Shown: piece by piece, positions 8,669 to 17,611 of the stretch
Layout: each line of letters starts with the position of its first letter
How positions within the stretch are numbered: the stretch's first letter is position 1
Origin: Bacteroidales bacterium
GTDB taxonomy: Bacteria; Bacteroidota; Bacteroidia; Bacteroidales; P3
Direction of reading: 5' to 3'
DNA length: 64,000 nucleotides
NCBI GenBank assembly: GCA_017545365.1
Contig: JAFWOP010000053.1
Location: forward strand, 5,250 to 69,249
Notes under the pieces: generated by a model
Databases searched by the model: none
Told to the model about the DNA's origin: nothing
The model's input: the letters and a program-made list of their open reading frames with translations, nothing else
Program-made: the position numbers and the translations under genes

Positions 8669-9313
8669 ATGATGTACAAGAACTTCCTTTTCGACTTCGA
8701 CGGCACCTTGGCCGACACCAGCCAGGGCATCATCCGCACCGTGCAAGGCACGCTCAGCCGCATGGGCCTCCCCGCCGCCGACCCAGCAGCCATAGTCAAA
8801 ACCATCGGGCTGCCGCTGCCCGACTGTTTCCGTCTGGCCACCGCAACCCCCGAAGCACGCATACAGGAGGCCACCGACATCTACCGTGAGATATTCCCCG
8901 CCCTGGCACTCAAACACATCTCCCTCTTCCCACAAGTGCTTGAAACACTGTCACTGTTGCATAGATGCGGCATCCGCATGGCCATCGTGTCCTCACGCCA
9001 CCACATGTCGCTCGACCCGCTGGTGCAGCAGTTGGGCATCATCCGACATATCCCCCTCGGACAGGTATTTGGCGAGGACGAAGCCCTGCGCCCCAAGCCC
9101 GCACCCGACCTGGCACTCAAAGTCCTCGACAAGATGCGCCTCGACGCAGCCGACACCCTCGTGATAGGCGACACCATATACGACCTACAGATGGGTGCCT
9201 CCGCCGGATGCCACACCTGCGGCGTCACCTACGGCAACCAAAGCCGTGAGCAGCTGCTCACCGCTTCCCCCGACCACCTAATCGACCACTTCGCCCAGCT
9301 CGCCGCCCTCTAG
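8669..9313 (+). CDS. HAD-superfamily phosphatase, phosphoglycolate-phosphatase-like
   Basis: A cytoplasmic haloacid-dehalogenase-type phosphatase of about 215 residues. HAD motif I is FDFDGTLADT near the N-terminus, motif II is IVSSRHH, motif III lies around PKPAPDLALK, and motif IV is VIGDTIYDLQMG. The cap domain between motifs I and II is of the alpha-helical type seen in Gph and beta-phosphoglucomutase. The natural substrate cannot be read from sequence. An in-frame start at 8630 is possible, but the ATG pair at 8669/8672 places the first strand (MYKNFLFDFDGT) at the N-terminus as in relatives. It is divergent from galK, and the two promoters share the short gap. Confidence 0.88.
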   Translation: MMYKNFLFDFDGTLADTSQGIIRTVQGTLSRMGLPAADPAAIVKTIGLPLPDCFRLATATPEARIQEATDIYREIFPALALKHISLFPQVLETLSLLHRCGIRMAIVSSRHHMSLDPLVQQLGIIRHIPLGQVFGEDEALRPKPAPDLALKVLDKMRLDAADTLVIGDTIYDLQMGASAGCHTCGVTYGNQSREQLLTASPDHLIDHFAQLAAL

Positions 9314-9674
9314 CCTCCGCCCCCGTCAGAGCCTTTCACCTTTATTTCGATTTCGATTTCGTTCTACTTTCATTCATGAACAATAAATACAAGGCAAACA
9401 AAATCGTGGCCGAAATGGACAGAATACCAAAGGACAACCATACACGGCGACCAACGCACACCCTTCCACCTTCCATTTCCAACTGAATCTTTCTGCGCAT
9501 TTCTATCTTAAACTCACTCAACCACTCTCTATTCCCAACTCTCAACGGTTTAACGATGGTACACAGAAAAGGAGGGGAAGCCTTGAGCTACCATAACATT
9601 AATTTATCTGTCTTTACATTCATTAGTTGCATATTGGTCTGGAATCTATCACCTGCGCTGTTGAAAAATAATTT
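9314..9674. other. Gene-free stretch left of the restriction island
   Basis: About 360 bp with no convincing gene. It contains low-complexity sequence (repeated TTTCGA around 9350) and a run resembling short dispersed intergenic repeats. A 67-codon minus-strand frame with one hydrophobic segment exists (9342-9545) but has no recognisable start context. Confidence 0.5.
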
Positions 9675-9704
9675 TTGCCATTCCAGAAAAAAAGAGTATT
9701 TTTG
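9675..9704 (+). promoter_or_regulatory. Promoter of the restriction-modification island
   Basis: -33 TTG at 9675-9677 and -7 TATTTTTG at 9697-9704, spacing 19 bp. Transcription would begin near 9711, downstream of an apparent in-frame start at 9675. This argues for the ATG at 9759 as the real start of the first gene. Confidence 0.7.
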
Positions 9705-9758
9705 CACTTTGATAAAGTAGGCAACATACGCAGTTTACCCCAATCAACATCAACTATA

Positions 9759-10355
9759 ATGGCACCTATTTCACACATAAAATCCTCACTACCATACAAC
9801 ATTAAAGATGCCATAAGCATCTTTGAACACAGCAAAAGTTTATTGGGAAAGACCTTACGGGATTTCGTATGGGAGGATTACGAGCCCAAGAAAGGTAAAG
9901 GTAGCCTCGGACAGATGGTAGAAAATATCTTCTTTTTGCTTGAAACGAACAACTATGAAGGTGCCGACTTTTCGGAGGCGGGAATGGAGTTGAAATGCAC
10001 CCCGCTAAAGAAAAGCAAGCAGGATGATTACCTTATTAAGGAACGGCTTGTGTGCAATATGATTAACTACTGCGAGGTTATAAAAGACGACTTTGAGCAT
10101 TCACACTTTTATCTTAAATGTCGGTTGATGCTGTTGCTTTTCTATCTGCATCATAAGAATTGCGACAACCTGGACTTGGAGTTCGTTTTTTCCGTTCTGT
10201 GGAAGTTGCCAAAGAAGGACTTGCTGATTATTCGCCACGATTACGAGGTAATTCTCGACAAGATAAAACAGGGAAAGGCCCACGAACTCTCCGAGGGAGA
10301 TACGATGTACCTCGGTGCCTGCCGGAAGGGGCATTACTTTTCAAACGTAGCATGA
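9759..10355 (+). CDS. MutH/Sau3AI-family endonuclease, probable GATC restriction enzyme
   Basis: A 198-residue protein matching the MutH/Sau3AI nuclease fold. The catalytic residues are visible: Glu55 in GQMVENIFF, Asp70 in GADFSEAG, and Glu77/Lys79 in MELKCTP, nearly the same numbering as E. coli MutH (E56, D70, E77, K79). The family conserves the later GDTMYLGACRKG. MutH has 229 residues and Sau3AI about 490 with two such domains. This protein is one domain and stops soon after the GACRKG segment; the next frame continues with ALLFKRSMTW, so a frameshift may have removed the end. With a Dam-type methylase next door it is probably the nuclease of a GATC-specific system. AT-rich, likely acquired. 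Confidence 0.75.
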   Translation: MAPISHIKSSLPYNIKDAISIFEHSKSLLGKTLRDFVWEDYEPKKGKGSLGQMVENIFFLLETNNYEGADFSEAGMELKCTPLKKSKQDDYLIKERLVCNMINYCEVIKDDFEHSHFYLKCRLMLLLFYLHHKNCDNLDLEFVFSVLWKLPKKDLLIIRHDYEVILDKIKQGKAHELSEGDTMYLGACRKGHYFSNVA

Positions 10356-10356
10356 C

Positions 10357-10710
10357 ATGGAAAAAGAATACAACAACAAAATAGTTTATGATTTTCTCAT
10401 CGAGGAATGCAAACAAAGTCCAGGTTTATGGGGTGAATTTGAAGAGGGGCTAATGTCTCATACGTCTAATGCAGAGTTTTGGGAAAAATTGTGTGACAAA
10501 TTAGATTGTTTCCGTGTCTGCGAAGAATGTGGCAGACCGATGATAGAAGGCTATGTAATTGACGGCTGCAAAACATTTTGCTCAGATGAATGTCTGCACA
10601 AGCATCTTACAGATGAGGAATTCAACGAACTATACGACGATGGTGATGGTGATACATTTTGGACAACGTGGTATGAAGATTCGATAACATACAAAAACAA
10701 CAACAAATGA
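10357..10710 (+). CDS. Small zinc-ribbon protein of unknown function
   Basis: A 117-residue acidic protein. It has a Cys cluster consistent with a zinc ribbon: CEEC at residues 55-58 and CSDEC at 75-79, within a segment ending in DECLHKHLTDEEFNELYDD. Similar short zinc-ribbon proteins occur in mobile elements of Bacteroidota and Firmicutes, as I remember them, without known function. It starts one base after the stop of the nuclease gene and its stop overlaps the start of the methylase gene (ATGA), so it is embedded in the restriction operon. It might be a control or accessory protein, but nothing in the sequence shows DNA binding directly. Confidence 0.72.
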   Translation: MEKEYNNKIVYDFLIEECKQSPGLWGEFEEGLMSHTSNAEFWEKLCDKLDCFRVCEECGRPMIEGYVIDGCKTFCSDECLHKHLTDEEFNELYDDGDGDTFWTTWYEDSITYKNNNK

Positions 10711-11624
10711 AGGCAAAACCATTCATCAAATGGGTTGGCGGGAAAGGCCAGCTCATCGAACAACTGGAGGCATTGCTGCCAGCTGACTTTGATCGATGGG
10801 AGGATGTCACTTACATTGAACCTTTTGTGGGTGGAGGAGCAATGCTTTTCCATATGCTCCAAAACCACAAAAATATCAAAACGGCAGTCATTAATGACAT
10901 TAACGATGACCTTACAACCTGTTACAAGGTTGTGCGTGATACTCCGACAGAACTTGTCGCCTCTCTCAAGGGGATTCAGCATGAATACTATTCGCTGAAA
11001 TCTGAAGATGTACGAAAGCAATTCTATATGATGATACGCGATGAGTTCAATACAAAATCCCTCACCCCAATTAGAAATACCACCCTGTTTTTCTTTCTGA
11101 ACCGCACTTGCTTCAACGGACTCTACCGAGTCAATAAATCGGGATTATTCAACGTGCCATTTGGAAAATATGAAACCCCTACTATTTGCGACCCTACAAC
11201 AATATATGCTGATAGTGACTTGTTACAGAACGTAGAGATTATGACGGGCGACTATCAACAGACCTTCAACAGGGCAAAAGGGTGCACCCTATTCTATTTT
11301 GATCCACCTTATCGCCCGTTGAGCAACACATCATCTTTCAACGACTATGCAAAAGAGGCATTCAATGACCTCGCGCAAGAGCGTCTAAAGTTGTTTTGTG
11401 ACCGCATTGAGGATGCTGGCTTTTCTTTTATGCTCAGCAATTCAGACTGCTTCAACACACCCATAAAAGACCGCTTCTTTGAGGATTTGTACCTCAAGTA
11501 TATAATTGAACGTGTGTGGGCATCAAGATATATTAATGCAAATCCAGCAAAGAGAGGAAAACTCCAAGAGATATTGGTTCACAATTACGAACTAACAAAA
11601 AACTCACTTGAATCAAGAGTTTGA
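10707..11624 (+). CDS. dam: Dam-type DNA adenine methylase (N6-adenine, probably GATC)
   Basis: A class alpha (D12) N6-adenine methyltransferase of 305 residues, the size of M.DpnII and Dam. Motifs in order: KWVGGKGQL near the N-terminus, the AdoMet-binding motif IEPFVGGGA (about 38-46), the family segment NRTCFNGLYRVNKSG, and the catalytic motif IV DPPYRPLS. The substrate is expected to be double-stranded GATC, which the neighbouring MutH-like nuclease would otherwise cut. Start overlaps the stop of the zinc-ribbon gene. Together with the DpnA-like methylase at 12979 it repeats the two-methylase arrangement of DpnII/MboI-type systems. Confidence 0.92.
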   Translation: MKAKPFIKWVGGKGQLIEQLEALLPADFDRWEDVTYIEPFVGGGAMLFHMLQNHKNIKTAVINDINDDLTTCYKVVRDTPTELVASLKGIQHEYYSLKSEDVRKQFYMMIRDEFNTKSLTPIRNTTLFFFLNRTCFNGLYRVNKSGLFNVPFGKYETPTICDPTTIYADSDLLQNVEIMTGDYQQTFNRAKGCTLFYFDPPYRPLSNTSSFNDYAKEAFNDLAQERLKLFCDRIEDAGFSFMLSNSDCFNTPIKDRFFEDLYLKYIIERVWASRYINANPAKRGKLQEILVHNYELTKNSLESRV

Positions 11625-11642
11625 AAATAAATATGTACCGCC

Positions 11643-12974
11643 ATGGAAAAACTCGCGAAATTCTGTACGGAAATCAAGGAGGCGATAAATGATAGCAACA
11701 ATCTGTCATTAGAAGAAGCCCGACGAGTCGTTAAAAACATCAACGACTTCCTTTACACAAATTATCCCGGCATTGGTTCAATTATGGAACTGGGGGAATA
11801 TAGAGAGTACTTCTCTGATTTCCATAAATTTTGGAAAGCACATCATATGAAGATTCTCAATTGTAAGATAGATGATAGTAAGTGCGAAAAAGTGGCTGAT
11901 GCATTGCGTTCTATCTACATTAAGACAGAAGGGAGCGCTTTCCGCGAATTATATGACACATGCGGATTAAGCAAACAAGACATTTGCCGTGTAAGGTTTC
12001 TTACTGCCAATCAGGATTTTCGTGGCTCGCTGGATTTTACCAATTTGGCAAATAAGTTTAAGACGGATAGCTCCATATTTGACGAAGAATTAATATTTGA
12101 AGAGCCTTCGGAGTTCGTTCATAAGATAGGTATTTCTTCATTGTCTCAGAATGACAAGCGAATCACTTATGCCCAAACAATTTCAAAATTCCTGCTTGAC
12201 AAAGGCTGCTCTCCCTATGGATTAATAGATTTGTATAATAGGAACATCGCTCTGTTAAGAGAAGCGATAATAGGGTGTGATGGCGCAGGATATGGTAATA
12301 AGAAAACGGACATGTTCCTCAGAGATATGGTGGTGTTGGGGGTGTGGGATAACGTATCTGGATTTGAGAAAATTGATGTTGCCAGCGATGTAAACACAAT
12401 CAAGGTGGCTCTTAGAACGGGAATAATTAAAACCGAGATTCCTCTTGTGTCAAGTTTCCTTGATATTTTCTGTTATCAATATGGATATATAGAAAGTATG
12501 AATACCCTTGCTTGGAGGAGAGTATGGGAAATATGGAATAAGAAGTACCCTATGGAGTGTATAGAAAGTCCCTGTCTTATTGATTATTTCGTATATAAAG
12601 TAATTGGCAAACAATTCTGTAAAGAAATCCTATTTGAGTATGAATGTGAGACGCACGAACATACGTTTATGTGGCACAATGGAAGGAACAAAACATGTCA
12701 ATTTTGCTTAAAAAACGGAATCAAAAGGGTTAAGGCGCAGCCAATAAAGAAAATGATACCGTGTTCTAGCGAAGAAGGGTATGTGTCCATTTTAGAGACC
12801 CCTTATGTTATGTCTTTGCCCGAAGAAAGAAAAATCAAGGAATGCCCATTTAAAGATATCTGCCAAGAAAATAGAAATCTGCAACCTCCAAAATCAATTA
12901 GTATATTGGGACAAACAGGGTGGTTCTCTGCATATGCAAGGAGAGATGAGGGTGGTGGAGGATTAATGGCTTAG
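11643..12974 (+). CDS. HhH-GPD-like protein (DNA glycosylase-type core) with Cys-rich C-terminus
   Basis: A 443-residue protein with no family name I can give. Residues 216-260 resemble the helix-hairpin-helix/GPD core of endonuclease III and MutY. GYGNKKTDMFLRDM (217-230) aligns with the hairpin and its catalytic Lys (K220/K221), and DVNTIKVALRTG (249-260) aligns with the catalytic Asp segment of endonuclease III (DTHIFRVCNRT). So both catalytic residues of a base-excision glycosylase/lyase appear present. The C-terminal part has C335, H338, H340, C352, C355, C374, C401 and C407, a likely zinc or iron-sulfur site. It lies inside the restriction operon, 18 bp after dam and 4 bp before the second methylase. 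Function inferred; it could be a repair partner or a restriction factor. Confidence 0.6.
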   Translation: MEKLAKFCTEIKEAINDSNNLSLEEARRVVKNINDFLYTNYPGIGSIMELGEYREYFSDFHKFWKAHHMKILNCKIDDSKCEKVADALRSIYIKTEGSAFRELYDTCGLSKQDICRVRFLTANQDFRGSLDFTNLANKFKTDSSIFDEELIFEEPSEFVHKIGISSLSQNDKRITYAQTISKFLLDKGCSPYGLIDLYNRNIALLREAIIGCDGAGYGNKKTDMFLRDMVVLGVWDNVSGFEKIDVASDVNTIKVALRTGIIKTEIPLVSSFLDIFCYQYGYIESMNTLAWRRVWEIWNKKYPMECIESPCLIDYFVYKVIGKQFCKEILFEYECETHEHTFMWHNGRNKTCQFCLKNGIKRVKAQPIKKMIPCSSEEGYVSILETPYVMSLPEERKIKECPFKDICQENRNLQPPKSISILGQTGWFSAYARRDEGGGGLMA

Positions 12975-12978
12975 TATT

Positions 12979-13854
12979 ATGTTTGATGTCCACTATAGAT
13001 CCACTGAACGAGACTTCACCTTACTACAAGGTGACTGTTTTGAATTGTTGCCACAGTTCAATTTCAAGTTCGACATGGTGTTTGCCGATCCGCCATATTT
13101 CCTATCCAACAATGGCATTAGTTATCAAGCCGGAAAAATCGTTAGCGTCAACAAGGGCGAGTGGGATAGAGGGAAAACGCCAGAAGAAATGAACGAGTAC
13201 AACATGCGTTGGATAAGTCTATGCCGGGAGAAACTGAAAGAAAATGGCACAATATGGATAAGCGGAACATATCACAACATCTTCTCTGTAGCCAACAGTC
13301 TCAATGAACTTGGCTTCAAGATACTTAATGTTGTGACATGGGCGAAGACCAACCCGCCGCCTAATATATCCTGTCGGTATTTCACATACTCAACAGAATT
13401 CATTATCTGGGCACGAAAATCAACCAAGTCCCCTCATTATTTCAACTACGAATTAATGAAGCACTTGAATGGTGACAAGCAGATGACTGATGTGTGGCGT
13501 TTGCCAGCTATTGCACCGTGGGAGAAATCATGCGGGAAACACCCAACACAGAAGCCATTGGCCCTATTGACTCGTATTATTCTTGCTTCGACTCAAAAAA
13601 ACGCTTGGATACTTGACCCATTCGCAGGAAGTAGTACCACCGGTATTGCTGCCAACCTAATATGTAGACGCTACTTGGGTATTGAACAAGAAATAGAATT
13701 CGCCGAAATGGGGCGTAAACGCAGGGAGGAGATTGAGAACAACAAAGTATACAATGACTATCGTTCAAGGATTAAAGACATCGCAAAGGCTGAAACCATA
13801 GAACCAACATTTTCTGTTTGTGAGGAAGAACAGGTTTGGGACTTGCCTTTTTAA
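12979..13854 (+). CDS. Beta-class DNA methyltransferase, DpnA (M2.DpnII)-like
   Basis: A 291-residue AdoMet-dependent amino-methyltransferase of the beta class, in which the catalytic motif comes first. Motif IV is ADPPYFLSNNG (about residues 36-46), a middle region with HPTQKP follows, and motif I, LDPFAGSSTTGIAA, is near residue 215. Order and length match DpnA and its relatives, which methylate adenine in GATC on single-stranded DNA and help protect incoming plasmid DNA. The last gene of the AT-rich island; no obvious terminator follows before the opposing EFR1 gene. Specificity for GATC is inferred from the neighbours. Confidence 0.88.
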   Translation: MFDVHYRSTERDFTLLQGDCFELLPQFNFKFDMVFADPPYFLSNNGISYQAGKIVSVNKGEWDRGKTPEEMNEYNMRWISLCREKLKENGTIWISGTYHNIFSVANSLNELGFKILNVVTWAKTNPPPNISCRYFTYSTEFIIWARKSTKSPHYFNYELMKHLNGDKQMTDVWRLPAIAPWEKSCGKHPTQKPLALLTRIILASTQKNAWILDPFAGSSTTGIAANLICRRYLGIEQEIEFAEMGRKRREEIENNKVYNDYRSRIKDIAKAETIEPTFSVCEEEQVWDLPF

Positions 13855-13922
13855 ACGCCAAGTTAGTGGTCATCCGAGTGCAGCAGTCACCCACTCACCA
13901 TCCCCTAACCACTTAGCAGTCC

Positions 13923-14681
13923 TCAATCCTTAACAAAATGGTACTGTCCCTTGCCGCGGGTGGCTTTGCCAAACTGGACCGCATTCTTGGGGCAGTAGTG
14001 GTAACAGGCCTCGCACTGGGTGCAGTGACCATGCCAGCGGGGTTTCCCGCCTTCGAGGGTGATGTTCTCCAGCGGGCACACTTCGGCACACTTGCCGCAC
14101 GAGATGCAGGCATCGGTGACATAGTAGTCCTTGTCCGACAGCCAACGGTTGAAACCCTTGCCGATGAGGTAGGTCTTCAGGTTGGGCATCCCGCCACGGA
14201 CTATCTCCACGGCTTTCCGCCGCTCGGTAATGGCTTTCGCCAGTTCGGCGACACGCTTTTTGGAGTTCGCGAGCTTCTGCTGGGCAAGCTCGGCAGTGTC
14301 TAACTTCATGAACGACATGTTGACATAGGTGTTGGGCATCACCACGCCAAAGGCGGCATCGAGCTGCAGCCCCACCGCGGCCAAGGCTTCGTCCATCACC
14401 TTGTCCGCCCACCCGGCACCGTCGCCATAGGTGGAGACCATATAGGTGTATGACGGTGACCCCTGAAGCCGCAGACGCGAGACGAAGTCCAGCACCAGCT
14501 GTGGCGGCCGCCACGAATAGATGGGGAACACAAAGCCCAGCCGCTCGTCGGCCTGCAAGGCATAATCAAACAGGCCCTCGCGCGCTGCCTGAGGGATAAA
14601 CACCAGTTTCTCTGCCCTCGCAGCCGCGAGGGTCTCAGCCACATAACGGCTGTTGCCGCAACCAGAATAATAGAAAATCAT
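13923..14681 (-). CDS. EFR1-family ferredoxin-flavodoxin fusion
   Basis: A 252-residue electron-transfer protein. The N-terminal half is flavodoxin-like, with an FMN phosphate loop FYYSGCGNSRYVA at the start. The C-terminal part is a bacterial ferredoxin carrying two 4Fe-4S clusters: CISCGKCAEVCP and CTQCEACYHYCP. Such proteins are common in anaerobic Bacteroidota and Firmicutes and are thought to shuttle electrons in the cytoplasm; the partners are not known. It stands alone between the restriction island and the ribonucleotide reductase. The ATG at 14681 places the flavodoxin loop at the N-terminus. Confidence 0.9.
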   Translation of the reverse strand: MIFYYSGCGNSRYVAETLAAARAEKLVFIPQAAREGLFDYALQADERLGFVFPIYSWRPPQLVLDFVSRLRLQGSPSYTYMVSTYGDGAGWADKVMDEALAAVGLQLDAAFGVVMPNTYVNMSFMKLDTAELAQQKLANSKKRVAELAKAITERRKAVEIVRGGMPNLKTYLIGKGFNRWLSDKDYYVTDACISCGKCAEVCPLENITLEGGKPRWHGHCTQCEACYHYCPKNAVQFGKATRGKGQYHFVKD

Positions 14682-14952
14682 AATATGATAACGAGATTGT
14701 GCCTCTTTTATTGTACCACGCCATTTTATACATTACTCATAAAGTACCACACCTGACCACCTACTTCAACAAAATGCTTTATTATCAGATTAACAACTGT
14801 GCATCAACCTATTAATTGGTTTTCAGCAAAGGTTGTTGATAACTCATTTTGCACTATTAGGAAAGTATTGTGTAATTTAGCACTTTCAAAAATAATGCTC
14901 CCAATTGAGTAATCACTTGTAATTGTCAAACTTATATAAAAAAGCATTTGGT

Positions 14953-17535
14953 ATGTCTGATATGTTTTTAGATTTTGGTGATGATAATCAGCACCTTAAG
15001 CCAAAGAGTTATACCCAGTATGACCCTAAGGATATCATGAAGTCGTCTATTGAGTACTTTGGTGGCGATGAACTTGCGGCCAATGTATGGATGAACAAAT
15101 ATGCCCTACGCGATGAAGACAAAATCTATGAACTGAATCCCGACATGATGCATCATCGTCTGGCATCGGAGTTTGCCCGCATCGAGCAGAACTACCCCAA
15201 CCCGATGTCGGAGGAGACGATATACGAGTTATTTAAGAATTTCAGATATATCATACCTCAAGGCAGCCCCATGTCGGGCATTGGGAACAACTTCCAGGTG
15301 GTGTCGCTCTCCAACTGCTTTGTTATAGGCAACAGTGGGAACAGCGACTCGTATGGAGGCATTATGAAGATAGACCAAGAGCAGGTGCAGCTGATGAAGC
15401 GGCGTGGCGGCGTGGGACACGACCTCACCCATATCCGCCCCGCCGGCAGCCCGGTGAAGAACAGCGCCCTCACCTCGACAGGCATCGTGCCCTTCATGGA
15501 GCGCTATAGTAACACCACCCGCGAGGTGGCACAAGGCGGCCGTCGCGGAGCCCTGATGCTCAGCATCAGCATCAAGCATCCCAATGCCGAGCAGTTTATC
15601 GACGCCAAGCTGGAGCAGGGCAAGATTACGGGGGCCAATGTGTCGGTGAAGATTACGGACGAGTTTATGCAGTGTGTGCGCAATGGCGAGCCGTTCGTGC
15701 AGCAGTATCCCGTGGATTCGCCCAACCCCATCGTCCGCCAGGAGATTGACGCCCGCGCCCTGTGGAACAAGATTATCCACAATGCTTGGTCGTCTGCCGA
15801 ACCGGGAGTGCTGTTTTGGGACACCATACTGCGCGAGAGCGTGCCCGACTGCTATGCCGACTTTGGCTACCGCACCGTTTCCACCAACCCCTGTGGCGAG
15901 ATTCCGCTATGCCCCTACGACAGCTGCCGCCTGATTGCGGTGAACCTGTACAGCTATGTGAAGAACCCCTTCACCCCGGAAGCCGAGTTTGACTACGACC
16001 TGTTCCGCGACCACATCACGAAGGGCCAACGCCTGATGGACGACCTCATCGACCTAGAGTTGGAGAAGGTGAACCGCATACTGGCGAAAATCGAGTCCGA
16101 CCCCGAAGGCGACGACATCAAGAGCGTAGAGAAGAACCTGTGGCTGAATATCAAGATGAAGTGCCTCGAAGGCCGCCGCACAGGTTTCGGCATTACCGCC
16201 GAAGGCGATATGCTGGCCGCCATGGGCTTGCGCTATGGCACAGAGGAGGCCATCAACTTCTCTGTCAATGTTCAGCGCACCCTCGCCTGCACCGCCTACC
16301 GCTCCAGCGTCATCATGGCTAAGGAGCGCGGCAGCTTCCCCCTGTACGATGCCAACCGCGAGAAGCTCAACCCGTTCATCCAACGCCTGGCCGAGGCCGA
16401 CCCCCAGCTGTATACCGACATGCTGCAGTATGGCCGCCGCAATATCGCCTTGCTCACCATCGCACCCACCGGCACGGTGAGTATCTGCACCCAGACCACC
16501 TCGGGCATCGAACCCGTCTTCCTGGTCAGCTACAAACGTCGCAAAAAAATCAACCCCAACGATAAAGACAGCTCCAAGCATAAAATCGTCAAAGACGAGA
16601 GTGGGGACTACTTCGAGGAGTACAACGTCCTCCACCCGAAATTTGTCGACTGGCTGAAGATAAAAGGCTACACCCAGGAGCAAATCAACGGCTTTGATGA
16701 CAAGGAACTGGAGACCCTCATCGCAGAATCGCCCTACCACCTGGCCACCTCGGCCGACATCAACTGGGTAGACAAGGTGAAGATGCAAGGGGCCATACAA
16801 AAGTGGGTGGACCACTCCATCAGCGTCACCGTCAACATCCCCAAGGAAACCACCGAGGAAGTAGTAAGCACAATCTACATGACCGCCTGGGAGTCGGGCT
16901 GCAAGGGTTGCACCATCTATCGTGAAGGCTCACGCCACGGCGTGCTCGTCTCCAAGAGCGAAGCCGACAAATGCCAGGATTTGCACTTTATGGAGAACAA
17001 GGCGCCCAAACGTCCGAAAAAGCTTGAAGCCGAAGTGGTCCGCTTCAAGAACGACCGCGAGGACTGGATTGCCGTCGTCGGCATGTACGAAGGCCGTCCT
17101 TATGAAATCTTCACTGGGCGAGCCGAAAGTTTCATTTTACCCAAATGGGTCGAAAAAGGATGGGTAATCCGCGTCAAGGAAAAAGGCGACGAGCATGCCC
17201 GCTACGACTTCCAGTTCCTCGACCAAGACGGCTACCACGTGACCATGGAAGGGCTCTCGCGCATGTTCAAGAAAGAGTATTGGAACTATGCCAAACTCAT
17301 CAGCGGCATCCTGCGTCACGGAATGCCTATCCCCAATGTGGTGGACCTCATCGGCAAGCTGAACTTCGACGTGGACTCCATCACCACATGGTCCAACGGT
17401 GTGGCCCGTGCGCTGAAACGCTATATCAAAGACGGCACCGAGACTGGCGAAACCTGCCCCGACTGCGGGTCGAAGATTATCTACACCAACGGCTGCAAGA
17501 GCTGCCCCAACTGCGGCTGGTCGAAATGCAACTAA
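14953..17535 (+). CDS. nrdJ: Adenosylcobalamin-dependent ribonucleotide reductase (class II)
   Basis: Reduces ribonucleotides to deoxyribonucleotides with AdoCbl as radical source; needs neither oxygen nor anaerobic activation. About 860 residues. The conserved NPCGEIPL segment with the active-site Cys lies near residue 320. SLSNCFVIGN carries the first redox Cys, APTGTVS lies near residue 512, and there is a Cys-rich C-terminal tail (CPDCGSK...CPNCGWSKCN). A TTG at 14923 gives ten more residues, but the ATG at 14953 (MSDMFLDFGDD) is the more natural start. The cobalamin adenosyltransferase at 51063 could supply the cofactor. A terminator hairpin follows at 17571. Confidence 0.93.
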   Translation: MSDMFLDFGDDNQHLKPKSYTQYDPKDIMKSSIEYFGGDELAANVWMNKYALRDEDKIYELNPDMMHHRLASEFARIEQNYPNPMSEETIYELFKNFRYIIPQGSPMSGIGNNFQVVSLSNCFVIGNSGNSDSYGGIMKIDQEQVQLMKRRGGVGHDLTHIRPAGSPVKNSALTSTGIVPFMERYSNTTREVAQGGRRGALMLSISIKHPNAEQFIDAKLEQGKITGANVSVKITDEFMQCVRNGEPFVQQYPVDSPNPIVRQEIDARALWNKIIHNAWSSAEPGVLFWDTILRESVPDCYADFGYRTVSTNPCGEIPLCPYDSCRLIAVNLYSYVKNPFTPEAEFDYDLFRDHITKGQRLMDDLIDLELEKVNRILAKIESDPEGDDIKSVEKNLWLNIKMKCLEGRRTGFGITAEGDMLAAMGLRYGTEEAINFSVNVQRTLACTAYRSSVIMAKERGSFPLYDANREKLNPFIQRLAEADPQLYTDMLQYGRRNIALLTIAPTGTVSICTQTTSGIEPVFLVSYKRRKKINPNDKDSSKHKIVKDESGDYFEEYNVLHPKFVDWLKIKGYTQEQINGFDDKELETLIAESPYHLATSADINWVDKVKMQGAIQKWVDHSISVTVNIPKETTEEVVSTIYMTAWESGCKGCTIYREGSRHGVLVSKSEADKCQDLHFMENKAPKRPKKLEAEVVRFKNDREDWIAVVGMYEGRPYEIFTGRAESFILPKWVEKGWVIRVKEKGDEHARYDFQFLDQDGYHVTMEGLSRMFKKEYWNYAKLISGILRHGMPIPNVVDLIGKLNFDVDSITTWSNGVARALKRYIKDGTETGETCPDCGSKIIYTNGCKSCPNCGWSKCN

Positions 17536-17570
17536 CCCCTCAGAACCCAAACAACATCTGATATCATCCC

Positions 17571-17600
17571 AAAGGCTCCCCAGACAGGAGCCTTTCTTTT
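17571..17600 (+). terminator. Rho-independent terminator after nrdJ
   Basis: Perfect 9-bp stem AAAGGCTCC / GGAGCCTTT (17571-17579 with 17587-17595) followed by CTTTT. Confidence 0.8.
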
Positions 17601-17611
17601 ACTCTCCAGAC

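Noticed and set aside
9342..9545. 67-codon minus-strand frame with one hydrophobic segment
   Set aside because: No homolog recognised, no start context or promoter, and it covers low-complexity intergenic DNA.
9675..9758. Longer N-terminus of the MutH-like nuclease
   Set aside because: The -33 and -7 elements of the promoter lie inside this stretch, so it would not be transcribed as coding sequence.
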